This document shows, piece by piece, positions 33,883 to 44,213 of a stretch of 64,000 nucleotides of DNA (position 1 is its first letter; each line of letters starts with the position of its first letter). The notes under the pieces were generated by a model. The model was not told where the DNA came from. It worked only from the letters and a program-made list of their open reading frames with translations, and did not search any database. The DNA comes from Triticum aestivum (Eukaryota > Streptophyta > Magnoliopsida > Poales > Poaceae). The translations under genes were made by a program, and so were the position numbers. The DNA is taken from contig NC_057804.1 of the NCBI RefSeq assembly GCF_018294505.1, forward strand, positions 250,396,219 through 250,460,218, in the 5' to 3' direction.

Positions 33883-36015
33883 CGACTGCCTGTAGGAACC
33901 CCCCTTCCACACTCCCTGGCTGAAGTCAAGTCTAGTCACTACAAAACTTTTACTAACATGGTTGTGTGTCTTACGGGCTCACGTCGCCATTGGGTGGTAT
34001 TAGGATCTTTTACTCCTCATCTATACTCTGGGACTCTGATTTCTCTTCTATTTCGGGTTAATGATTTTGCTAACTCTAAACTTTAGGTTCTCGTAAATAC
34101 TTCCTCCCGGAGAGCCATCATTTCAGATGATCACCGGCTGCACCAAAAGATTTTGAAGATACTCTCCGCTATTCTCTTGAGACTTTGTGCCGTTGCTTTT
34201 GCAATTCCCTACCACCAAAATATCCCTATGGATAAATACATACACCTGTAGTTCTTACTTTTATTCCCAGTTGATCTTGCTATTACGATATACCCCGAAA
34301 TTCTCTCTATTGCTCCGAGAAAACTTTGTGCCTACTGCCTTGCAATTCTAACCCACGTGAATACCCCTATGGATAAATTCTTGCACCTATCGAGTATCCG
34401 CTCATCCCCAGTTGATTCACGTATTTTAGAATAGTCTTCGAAATACCATTCGTTCTTTTGAAAATGCTTAACAACCTAATGCTCTTGAAATTCTTGCTTG
34501 CTAGCATTTTGGTTAATCCCATACGTCTCGTAATCTTATTGGCATCCCTTGTCATTATTGCTTTGAGTCCGTTGATTCAATATGTTGTGAATGCTGGCAA
34601 TCCTCTGTCCTAGAATTCATCCTTCTAGCTCAGACGTCATTTGGATATGAGCTGGTTCTTGACCAATCAATACCTTGATTGGTTGTGCTTCTAAGTCTAT
34701 TGAACTTATTCATTTTTGATCAAAACATTTTCTTTTGATCCCTTGATTGGAAATCATAAATTCCTTTGCAAGTGAGCTTTGAATTAGTCAGTTGTTCTAT
34801 AATCGGATCTCCTTGTATTCTTTCTTCCTCTGGCTGTCTGTCGATGCTCATATCAGCTCCGCTATGAACCATCAAATCCTTTGTTGAATTATCATCCGAT
34901 AGTGTCCTTCATATACAAAAACCTTGAGAAGTTCTTTCCCCAATACATAATGCCTTTGGTAAATTGTATCCTCTGCTTTGACAACCATGCTCTACTTTTG
35001 AGCTTGGGTTAGTTACTCCTAAAAAGTTTATGGTATATGTTCCTAAGATGCTCCGATGGGTTGAACCTATGCCTTTCCTAATCTGTGTGAACCCGAAAGA
35101 TTTCATGGGTTGTAATCATCTGGTATTTCACCAGGTAAAACTTTCAACACTAATGTCATTCATGAAATGAGAAGTGAATGGAAGGTTATACATTGAAGAA
35201 GTGGGAGTCGACCTTGAACCTTGTGTTCATGCCCGTGGACACGATGTAGATCCTATCATATAAGCTTCTTTTAATAATAACTATTTCCTTGATATAATAT
35301 CATCTAGTATCTGTGAATTAATCCTTTGCAATCGTGGTTCCAACCATATTTTCTCCTTGATTCCATTTCTCAAGCAAGTGAAAACACTTGCCTTCTACAT
35401 ATCAATACGCCGTCCCAACCTCTATTTTGATCTACGCTCGAGTATTACCCCTGGTATCTCAAGGATATCAACCCACTGCACTACATCTGATGAATTTCTG
35501 ATGAAGTAGTACCTTTCTCTAACATAGTCACTCCATGGGTTCTGGGTTGTCGTCAACCGAGAAGACCGATTAGTGAATTGAATCAACATTGTGATTCAGT
35601 ACTCCTAGTACTTTGTTGTTGAGAAGTTTAATACTCCCTCATGTCATTCCTTGCCTGATAGGCTACACCATTATCGTGCTAATTTTAAATGTGCTGCCTG
35701 GTCCTTCCCGGAGCACAAATTCCGACAATGAGCTAATCTTACGTCGATCTTCCTCGTCATATCATTTCTGCTTGAATAGCAAACTTGCTTTCGAGTTTGT
35801 GTCGTACCCATGGTTCCAGTAACCTTTTGCTTCACCATTCCCTTGGTGTGATGTCGTCGCTGATCGATTACATCTTATTGAAACCTCTCGATAAATGTGT
35901 CGCGATCATCGTCAACATTTTCACTTCTTCCGAGACATACATTGAGTTCTTGATGAGAAATTCCTTGCTTGCCCCCTCGATGGTTTGTGTTAACACCAAC
36001 AACATTCTTGATTTC
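33883..36015. other. Internal domain of the long-LTR element, part 1, no coding domain seen
   Basis: About 2.1 kb of AT-rich sequence with only short frames. No gag or pol motif could be read in any frame. This is expected of a LARD-type interior, but an extremely decayed coding region cannot be excluded. Confidence 0.55.
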
Positions 36016-36020
36016 GCTCC
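36016..36020 (+). repeat. Target-site duplication of nested Tat element, left
   Basis: GCTCC, matching 44209-44213. Confidence 0.92.
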
Positions 36021-36920
36021 TGTCGGATGTAGAGTTCCGGAAGACCCTTAAGGTTCGAACTCTGGGGTGCGCACGAAGATCTTCCTCCTACCACTCCACG
36101 TCCGATCGCCTCACGAGAATCTAAGCTAAAACGATGAACAACACGAGGGACACAAGATTTATACTGGTTCGGGCCACTGTTGTGGTGTAATACCCTACTC
36201 CAGTGTGTGGTGTGGTGGATTGCCTCAGGGACTGATGATGAACAGTACAAAGGATGAACAGCCTCGCGAGAGGTGTTCTTGAGCTGGTGCGATGAACTGC
36301 TTGGGTGAGTTTGATCGCCTCTTGGATGCTGATCAGATGCCCCCCTACAGGGGTGGCTATCCCTATATATAGAGAAGCCCTGGTCCTCCTCCCAAATATT
36401 GAGCGGGAAGGGCGCCAACAACGGCCATTTTGAAGGGGAACATCTAGTACAAGTTATCCTGAGTAAAGTTGGTCTTCGGCTGCCAAAAGCACTGGAGATG
36501 ACGCCGTCCTAGGCTCCACGGTGACCTCCATCTTGCCGCTCTGCTGGTGTTGGTCTCATTGCACTGAAATGGCTACCTTTGCCTGATGCCTCGGTACTCC
36601 ACGCCCATGCTTGCCCCCTTTGCACCAAAGAGGAAACAAGGACAGTGCGCAGGCCGGCGCCCGCCTGGTCTCGATCGTCATGGCTTGCGTCACGAGCACC
36701 TCGCAAGGTACCCTGCCTTGATCTCTCCGCCTCCTCGCGAGCCTGCCTGGCGAGGCCGTTCCTGAGGAAGTCTTGTGTCGTCCGCCCCACGAGGCTTGGC
36801 CCCTCGCGAGGGTCTCGAGTCTTGTGCTGATGAAGATGGGCCGTACTGGGCCACCACTTGAGCCACGCCGCAGGCCGCAGGCAGGCAAGTCTGGGGACCC
36901 CCGTTCCTAGAACGCCTACA
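36021..36920 (-). repeat. 3' LTR of nested Tat element
   Basis: 900 bp, TGTCGGATGT to CGCCTACA on the plus strand. A CTATATATAG core near 36363 serves as the TATA region for the minus strand. It differs from the other LTR by several percent, including a divergent patch near 36085, so the insertion is not recent. Confidence 0.9.
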
Positions 36921-37160
36921 GTAGCCCCCGGGCCCAAGGCGCGCTCGGACTTGGCTTAGCGGAGAAGCGAAGGGGCAAGTGCGGAGCGCCGCGGGCCCCA
37001 TCAGCCTGCGGCCTTGGGCGTCGCGTGGCGGTTGATCGGACGTGGGCGTCTCCGCTTCCCCACGCTACCTCGGCAACTGCTCGACTTGACAAGTCCCTGC
37101 ATGCAAAAATGGGTCATGATTACCTAAGATCCTGGAGGCCGACGGTTGGCCTCCTCCGGC

Positions 37161-37166
37161 TATAAA
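37161..37166 (+). promoter_or_regulatory. TATA box of the antisense B3-like gene
   Basis: TATAAA in a GC-rich context, 82 bases upstream of the ATG at 37248 and on the strand opposite to the retrotransposon. Confidence 0.6.
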
Positions 37167-37247
37167 GGCGGGAGAGCGCTAGCCCCCGCTGTGCATCTTC
37201 CTCCCCGCTTCCTTCTTTCCCACCATCTCAGCTGCTCGCCGTCTTGC

Positions 37248-38033
37248 ATGGAGCCGCCGAAGAGGTTCTCGGCCGCGGAGAAGGGAAAGGCTCGTCAGGA
37301 AGGGCCTGACTCTCCCCCGCCCAAGCGCGGCTGGGGTCGTCCCCGCAAGCATCCTGCATCTCCTGCAGCGGCTCCTCGCGGTCGCAGCTGCGATCTCCTG
37401 CGCGGCGACGGGCGCCTGGTGGGTGAGGGAAGGCGCGTCGTGGCTGCGCAACCTCGCAGGCCGTGCTTCCACTCGGCGGAGGTGCTGCCGGAGTTCGTCG
37501 TGTGGTCAGTGGACCCAACCGGCAGCTGGCTCCAGCTTCCCTGCTTTTTTGCAGGTGAACTCCTGGCTAGCGCTCCTGGCGGCCTCTGGCTTCAAGCAGA
37601 CGGTTGCTGCAGCAGGGCCTCATGGGCCTCACTAGAGATCTCCATCACCGGGAACGTGGCCCTGACCCGCGGCTGGCAAACATTTGCGCGCACGCGTAGC
37701 CTGAGCCGGTGATGCACCCTGCATTTCAAGTTCGACGGTGATGCCACCCTCTACGTGAGGGTGTTCGGAGAAGACGGCCGCTGCGTTGGGTGCTGCCCCG
37801 AAGACGATGATGGCGGTCGGGTGCCCAGCCTTGGCGATGGTCGAGATGAAGATGAGGGCGGGCGCGTGGCCGGTGGTGTTCGCAGCTCGCCAAGCCTTGG
37901 CGGCTCCCCTTCGGACGGCAGCTCCTCCAGCGGTGGCCGCGACCAGCCTCCGCGCCGTCGCGCTTGCCTTGAGGGAGGTAGTAGGTCAGCCCGCCGTCGC
38001 GCCTCGGTGAAGCATGAGGAGGGATCTGACTGA
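37248..38033 (+). pseudogene. Antisense AT-hook and B3-like DNA-binding gene in the Tat element, one stop
   Basis: The frame starts at ATG 37248, downstream of a TATA box, and runs 262 codons to TGA 38031-38033, broken only by a TGA at 37710-37712 (codon 155). Residues 1-35 are basic and include KRGWGRPRKHP, which resembles an AT-hook. Residues about 79-175 fit the plant B3 DNA-binding fold: VLPEFVVW, WLQLPCFFAGELL, LEISITGNVALTRGWQTFAR, then after the stop LHFKFDGDATLYVRVFGEDG. The GW-F block and the FDG-VRVF strands are the most telling. The tail is acidic then arginine rich (PRRRACLEGGSRSARRR). It sits where Tat elements keep extra genes. Function is unknown; capture of a host B3 gene is inferred. 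Confidence 0.65.
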
Positions 38034-38949
38034 GCTCCGGAGGCAGTACGAGCCCTCGCTATGAGTCGGTGCCGAGCAAGCTGCACCTATTTTGTTTTCC
38101 TCCCTTTCCTACGCAAAGAGAGAGTAGTGTAGGGCCCCGCAGGGGTGTGCTGGTCTATTACCGTTAACTATTATGCTATTTTCGTTATTCCCGTGCTGTG
38201 TTTTGCCGTCGCGTGCTCGCGTGTAGGAATTACTTAGCTCAGGGGGACTTGCCGCAGTTTTCGCTTCTCGAGGCTGAGGCCTCGTTGTGCGCTTTGTGTC
38301 CTGCAAGGATTAGTCAGGAGAGGTAACTTCCGGTCTCGGTTGTGAGGGCAATCGGATCAAGTCCTATGTTCGCATCGTGATGCCCGTGGGGCACGGACCG
38401 GGAAGAGTGCTCCCACGACGAACTTGGATAGGAAAGCCTCACAAGACTGGGTCAGAAAATACTCGCAAGGGCACCCGCGTAGCCCCCTCGCGAGACTTGC
38501 AGAGAGAAAACGAGTCAAGTAGGCGACAAAGACAAAGAGTCATAGGTTGGGATGGCAACAACACTAAAAGAAACTCCAATAAAACTTCAAAATAGGGACG
38601 AACAAGCCAACTATAGAGAGCAAATGAAAAAGCCGCATCCGACACCTAATCTAGTCTTCGGCGTCTTCTCACCAGCGCGGAGCTAAGTGCTGCCACTGGG
38701 CGTGGGCGGGAGCCCCGAGGCCCGAGGGCGGCTCTCCGGAGACTCCGGGGCATGTACAGCCCCAACTCATTATTACGTGAGAGTGTCACGGGCGGCGAGC
38801 TTCACAGGCATTGGCCTTCTTCACAGGCTCTAGGTCTTTCTCGTGGCGATGAGCTTCATAGGCGTTGGCCTTCTTCACAGGCACTGGGCCTTTCTTGGTT
38901 CGTCTAGCTTCACAGGCGCCAGGCCTTCTTTACAGGCGTTGGGCCTTTC
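38034..38949. other. Spacer of Tat element with a tandem repeat
   Basis: The non-coding stretch between the ends of the antisense gene and of integrase. At about 38795-38955 a unit of roughly 54 bases with AGCTTCACAGGC and GGCCTTCTTCACAGGC is repeated about three times. Confidence 0.65.
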
Positions 38950-39266
38950 TTCAAGGGTAGAACTTCCGGAGGTGCTGGATGTTCCACGCGTTTGGGATGG
39001 GCACCCCCTCCCGAGTCTCCAAGCGTGTGGCGCCAGTCCTGGAGACATGAACAACCTTGAACGGGCCCTCCCACATGGGCGAGAGCTTGTGTAGCTCTTC
39101 CCTGGAGAGCACCCGTCTGAGCACGAGGTCACCTACCTCGAGGTCCTGGGGCGAATGTCGCGGCAGTGGTACCGCCGCAGTGCCTACTGGTATCTTGCAG
39201 CCCGAAGCGCAGCCTCCCGACGGCGTAACTCTCCTAGCATGAGGTCCACCCCCTCATGGCGTCCTG
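38950..39266 (-). pseudogene. Decayed C-terminal end of Tat integrase region
   Basis: Downstream of the integrase stop the minus strand still shows fragments typical of the Gypsy integrase C-terminus and Pol tail, with pieces resembling LSPMWEGPF and WNIQHL in shifting frames. No continuous frame remains. Confidence 0.5.
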
Positions 39267-40160
39267 CTATGCTTCACCGAAATCCAAGACCCACGTGGAG
39301 CGATGCCTGACCTCGTGAGGAAGGACCGCCTCAGCATCGTAGATGAGGAAGAACGGGGTTTCGCCGGTCGACTTGGTAGCGGTTGTGCAAATAGACCATA
39401 ACACGGACTGAAGCTTGTCGTGCCAGCCCCTGCCGCAGACCTCCAGCTTCTTGAAGGTCCGGGTTTTGAGGCCTTTCAGGACCTCCGCGTTGGCGCGTTC
39501 AGCTTGGTCATTGCTCCGAGGGTGTGCCACCGAGGCATAGCATATGCGCGTTCCAAGGTTAGCACAGTATGTTTTGAAGAGATTACTAGTGAACTGCGAA
39601 CCGTTGTTGGTGATGATGCGATTAGGCACCCCAAACCGGCTCATGAGGCCCTCGATGAACCTGACCACTGAGCCAGTCGGGATGGCGCGGATAGCTTCCA
39701 CTTCTACCCACTTTGTGAACTTGTCAATGTCGACATAAAGGTAGCGGTAGCCCCCTGGCGCCCGAGGAAACGGGCCAAGGATGTCCAGTCCCCAAACAGC
39801 GAACGACCATGAGAGGGGAATGGTCTGAAGGCCCTGAGCCGACTGATGGATCTGCTTGGCGTGGAATTGACAGGCTTCACAAGCCTTCACCAGCTCGATT
39901 GCGTCGTTGAGTGCTGTTGGCCAATAGAACCCGCTGTGAAATGCCTTGCCGACGAGTGTCCGTGAAGACGAGTGGTGCCCGCAGTCTCCACCATGAATGT
40001 CTGCCAGTAACTCTTTCCCTTGCTCCCTGGAGATGCAACGCAGGGAAATGTCAATCGCTCGCTTTCGATAGAGCTCTCCGTCTTGGATGCAGTAGGCCGT
40101 GGCCTGCTGCGCCACGCGTTCCGCGTCCTCCTCCTTTTTTGGCAGAATCCCTTGCATCAA
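39267..40160 (-). pseudogene. Tat integrase, catalytic Asp changed to Asn
   Basis: Integrase joins the element cDNA to chromosomal DNA. The N-terminal zinc-binding H2C2 module is visible (IHGGDCGHHSS and KACEACQFHAK), followed by the DDE core: GLDILGPFPRAPGGYRYL holds the first Asp, and the Glu is in SNDQAERANAEVLKGL. The second catalytic Asp, normally in TDNGTQF, reads TNNGSQFTS, a GAC to AAC change on the coding strand. That change alone should abolish strand transfer. The frame ends at DFGEA with a stop, short of the usual C-terminal region. It lies just after the RNase H frame, with a break near 40161-40193. Confidence 0.88.
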
Positions 40161-40193
40161 ATAATCCTTGAACTCTGTGGTCCAACATCCCTC

Positions 40194-41744
40194 CTAAGGC
40201 TCCAGCGCCAGGAGCAGGAGCGCTCCTGAGGTCAGACCGCAGGCCGGGGCTCCCGAGGCAGGCAGTTGAGGGAGCTCCTCCCGAGGCTGCGATGTGCTTG
40301 ATAGTGATGGTGCCGCTGAAGGTTTGAAGAGCCGCTCCTCGAAGACGCCAGACTCCTGAAGCAACCGCCTGGACGCCCTCCTGGCGATGTCATCAGCCTC
40401 TTGATCGGTGTCGCGAGGCACATGCTGCAACTCCAACCCGCAAAACTGTTTCTCCATCCTGCGGACCTCCACTAGATACGCTTCCATGTGTTCGTCCTTC
40501 GGCTCGTACACCTTGTTGGAGAAGTTGACGAGGAGTTGTGAATCACCCTTGATGATGAGGCGCTTTACCTCCAAGGCGGCTGCAGCTTTCAAGCCTGCTA
40601 TCAGGCCCTCGTATTCTGCTATGTTGTTGGAGACCTTCTCTCCATGCTGAAAGCAGAGCTGCACGACATAATAGAGCTTGTCCTGAGTGGGAGATATGAG
40701 CACTGCGCCAGCCCCCGCGCCATATCGCGAGAACGCCCCGTCGAAGTACATGACCCAACCGTCCGGCGCTTCACTTCCTGGGGAAAGCAACCGATCCTCG
40801 CCCACTTCGAGCCCTGGTGCCTCCGTCCATTCTGCCACGAAATCTGCAAGTGCGGCTCCCTTGATGACTCTGGTCGTGCTGAATTCCAGCTGAAACGCTT
40901 GCAACTCGATGTTCCATTCAGCGACCCTTCCGGATGAGTTGGGGCTCCTGAGTACCCTTTCCAAGGGATATGCCGAGACGACCTTGATGGGATGGCCTTG
41001 AAAGTAGTGCCGTAGCTTGCGTGAGGCCACTAGAAATGCAACGAGGAGTTTCTGGGGCATGGGGTATCGCGCCCTTGCGTCCTGTAGCACCGTGCTAACG
41101 AAGTACACTGGATGCTCGACGAGGTTGCGGGTGCTGGCATGTCCTGCGTCTTCCGGAGGTCGAGGCGCCTCCCTAGGTGACAGAGCCTCCAGCGCTTGCT
41201 CGCTTGGCCAGGACTCCTCCGCTTTGGGTGCGTCCCCCTGCTGAGGCTGATCCCCATCTGCTACGGTCATGGTCTTCGTGAGGCTTGCTTGGCTTGGCTC
41301 CACTTCGGCCGGGGCTGCGGCTGGCACGGCCTTGGCCCGACGCTCCTCCCTAACTGCCACCAGGGCTGGGCTAGCTGAGTAGGGCATGGCTGCAAGGTAA
41401 AGCACCAAGGGATCCTGAGGGCACGGGGCTACCATCACCGGAGGGCTGGTAAGGTACTTCTTGAGATCTTGGAATGCCTTTTCGGCCTCCTCCGTCCATT
41501 CGAACGGGCCCTTCCTCTTCATCAGCTTGAAGAAGGGCAATGCTCGCTCCCCCAGCTTGGAGATGAAGCGTCCCAACGCGGTTACTTGCCTGGTGAGCTT
41601 CTGCATTTCTCTGAGGGTCTTCAGCGGGCTCATGTCTTCGACTGCCTTGACCTTCTCTGGGTTAGCCTTGATGCCCCTGTGGGAGCTTGCCCGAGGGGAC
41701 TCCAAATACGGACTTCTCCGGGTTGAGCCGCAGATCCACTCCAC
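40194..41744 (-). pseudogene. Tat RT connection and two RNase H domains
   Basis: RNase H removes RNA from the RNA-DNA hybrid during reverse transcription. The frame begins with the RT-thumb piece GIKANPEKVKAVEDM, then FEWTEEAEKAFQDLKKYL and LVLYLAAMPYSASPALVA, the first, weaker RNase H. After LRHYFQGHPIKVVS and RVAEWNIELQAFQLEF comes the second RNase H with all acidic residues in place: WVMYFDGAFSRYGAGAG (Asp), NNIAEYEGLIAGL (Glu), KGDSQLLVNFSN (Asp) and DQEADDIARRAS (Asp). Two RNase H domains in tandem mark the Tat lineage. A low-complexity insert (near 41150-41330) lies inside the first domain. Confidence 0.85.
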
Positions 41745-42405
41745 GGAGGCTCGCGAATGTCTTCTCCAGGTCCTGTATTAGGGTTTTCGCCTCCCGAGAC
41801 TTCATCACGATGTTATCGACGTAGGCCTCAGCGTTCCTCCCGAGCTGCCTGCCCAAGGCGATGTGCATCAGCCACTGAAAGGTTGCACCCACGTTGCGCA
41901 GCCCGAACGACATGCAGGTATAGCAGTATACTCCACATAGGGTCAGGAAGGCCGTTTTCTCCACGTCTTCTACCGCCATCTTGATCTGGTGATAGCCCGA
42001 GAAGGCATCCAGGAAGCACAACATGTGACACTCGGCGGTAGAATCGATGATCTGGTCAATGCGAGGGAGCGGGAACGGATCCTGAGGGCAGGCCTTGTTG
42101 AGGTTGGTGAAGTCGACACACATGCATTCCTTTCCTCCCTTTTTTGGCACAACAACAGGGTTGGACAGCCATTCAAGATAGCGAACTTCGTAGATGACGA
42201 CTGCTGCCTCTAACTTGCGGGTTTCTTGGACGATGAAGGCCTGCTTCTCGGTGGACTGTCGCCTTGCCTTCTGCTTCACGTGACGCACGTTGGGGCATAT
42301 GTTGAGATGGTGTTCAATCACATCCCTTGGGACCCCCACTAGCTGATCAGGTTCCCACGCAAACACCTCTTTGTTTGCGCACAGGAATTTCACCAGGGCC
42401 TCCTC
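41662..42405 (-). pseudogene. Tat reverse transcriptase, YVDD changed to YVDN
   Basis: This enzyme copies the element RNA into DNA. The minus-strand frame follows an in-frame TAG at 42408-42406 and reads EEALVKFLCANKEVFAW, WLSNPVVVPKK, VDFTNLNKACPQDPFPLPRI, LCFLDAFSGYHQIKM and SFGLRNVGATFQ. The catalytic box, normally YVDD, is AYVDNIVMKS, a GAC to AAC change on the coding strand that removes a metal-binding Asp. After VFGVPSGKL about 17 bases are missing, which deletes the LGFLVS block and shifts the frame; the protein resumes in the frame of 41744-40194. Confidence 0.88.
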
Positions 42406-43110
42406 CTACTTAGGGTCGAGGTTGGCGCCTATGGTGAAGGTGGCGCAGAGGATCCATCCTCGTTGACTGGTACTTGCTTGGTCTCCGCCTTGTCTTGGGT
42501 GAATAGCTTCTTCTTCTTGGCCGGCGCAGCCCCCTTGTGCTCGAGGGTATCTGCGCTGGCAGGCTGTGCGTCCAATGCTCGAGAAGGGCTTGCTGGGTCG
42601 AAGCCGCTCTAGTGGCACGTGGAGGAGGCTGAAGGCCTCCACCGAGAGCACGTTGAGGCCGGCACCACCGTCGATGAGGGTCCTGGTGACGGTCACCTGG
42701 CAGATGGTGGGGGTGCATAACATCGGGAGTGCGCCTGCACAGGCAGTGTTGGAGGGGTGCCACCCAGCACGGGGGGCTTCATGACACTTGAGGACGGCGC
42801 CGATCTGGCGAACGAACGGTTTGATGTGGTGGCTAGAAGGTGGTGCCTGCAATCTGCCCAGGAGGGCTACGACGACTGGGGGTGCCGGCGCAACATGATG
42901 GGTGAGGAAGAGGTTGCGCAACTCCTCCCAAGAGGCCATAGAAGCCACTGGCAAGCGGAGCAGCCACATGCGCGGGACGCCGGTGAGGGCCATGGGCGAC
43001 TAGTTTGCCATGACCTGTCGTCGGCTCCGGCCTTGAGGACGGCTTCTTCATACGCTAGCAGGGAAGCTAGTGGATCGGCCATGCCGTCGTAGCGCGGCGG
43101 CATGTCAGGC
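42406..43110 (-). pseudogene. Tat gag fused to protease by internal deletion
   Basis: The gag start region shows PPRYDGMADPLASLLAYEEAV, then a frameshift near 43010, then MALTGVPRMWLLRLP and SWEELRNLFL, the core of the retrotransposon gag family. The frame passes from HIKPFVRQIGAVLK directly into protease sequence LPMLCTPTICQVTVT and the active-site block TLIDGGAGLNVLSVEAF, so most of the gag C-terminus and the zinc knuckle are deleted. The protease itself is broken after RPSKPFSSIG. The stop at 42408-42406 separates it from reverse transcriptase. Confidence 0.8.
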
Positions 43111-43280
43111 TTGAACTTGTTCGGCTACCGCACATGTCGCAAGGCGGGGGCCAGGGCTCGGAGCCCCCTGGTCCCGGCGCCGGCTTCGACAGCTGGAGCA
43201 GGCGGTGCGTTTCCCGCCATGAGGGCGGAGCGTGGTGCTGATGGAGAACGGGTCGACGGAAGGGACAGCTCCGGCGCACC

Positions 43281-43296
43281 CCTACCTGGCGCGCCA
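43281..43296 (-). other. Primer-binding site of Tat element
   Basis: On the minus strand TGGCGCGCCAGGTAGG lies two bases after the 5' LTR end, a form common in Tat-type Gypsy elements. Confidence 0.75.
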
Positions 43297-43298
43297 AA

Positions 43299-44208
43299 TG
43301 TCGGATGTAGGGTTCCGGCAGACCCTTAAGGTTCGAACTCTGGGGTGCGCACGAAGATCTACTCCACATCACGTCCACGTCCGATCGCCTCACGAGAATC
43401 TAAGCTAAAATGATGAACAACACAAGGGACACAAGATTTATACTGGTTCGGGCCATCGTTGTTGTGTAATACCCTACTCCAGTGTGTGGTGTGGTGGATT
43501 GCCTCACGGGCTAATGATGAACAGTACAAAGGATGAACAGCCTCGTGAGAGGTGTTCTTGAGCTGGTGCGATTAACTGCTTGGGTGAGTTCGATCGCCTC
43601 TTGGATGCTGATCAGATGCCCCCTACTGTGGTGGCTATCCCTATATATATAGAGGCCCTGGTCCTCTTCCCAAATATTGAGCGGGGAGGGTGCCAACAAC
43701 GCCCATTTCAAAGGGGAACATCTAGTACAAGTTATCCTGACTAAAGTTGGTCTTCGGCTGCCAAAAGCACTGGGGATGACGCCGTCCTGGGCTCCACGGT
43801 GACCTCCATCCTGCCTCTCTGCTGGTCTTGGTCTCGTTGCACTGAAATGGCAACCTCTGCCTGATGCCTCGGTACTCCACGCCTGTGCTTGCCCCCTTTG
43901 CACCAAAGAGGAAACAAGGACACTGCACAGGCCGGTGCCCGCCTGGCGCCCGCCTGGCTCGGTCGTCATTGTTTGCGTCACGAGGACCTCGCGAGGTACC
44001 CTGCCTTGATCTCTCCGCCTCCTTGCGAGCCTGCTTGGCGAGGCCGTTCCTGAGGAAGTCTTGTGTCGTCCGCCCCGCGAGGCTTGGCCCCTCGCGAGGG
44101 TCTCGAGTCTTGCGCTGATGAAGATGGGCCGTACTGGGCCACCACTTGAGCCACGCCGTAGGCCGTAGGCAGGCAAGTCTGGGGACCCCCGTTCCCAGAA
44201 CGGCGATA
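43299..44208 (-). repeat. 5' LTR of nested Tat element
   Basis: 910 bp. Its outer end on the minus strand reads TATCGCCG instead of the TGTAGGCG found at the other LTR, so the terminal TG is mutated. TSD GCTCC follows at 44209-44213. Confidence 0.9.
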
Positions 44209-44213
44209 GCTCC
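44209..44213 (+). repeat. Target-site duplication of nested Tat element, right
   Basis: GCTCC, matching 36016-36020. Confidence 0.92.

Larger units (their letters stand above)
36021..44208 (-). mobile_element. Tat-lineage Gypsy retrotransposon, minus orientation, nested, complete but defective
   Basis: An 8,188-bp element with two LTRs (36021-36920 and 43299-44208) and perfect 5-bp duplications GCTCC. On the minus strand the order is 5' LTR, primer-binding site, gag-protease, reverse transcriptase, two RNase H domains, integrase, an antisense gene and 3' LTR. The second RNase H and the antisense gene after integrase are hallmarks of the Tat lineage. Lesions include a large gag deletion, a stop before reverse transcriptase, a small deletion after it and two catalytic aspartates changed to asparagine. 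It is therefore not autonomous. Confidence 0.9.
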
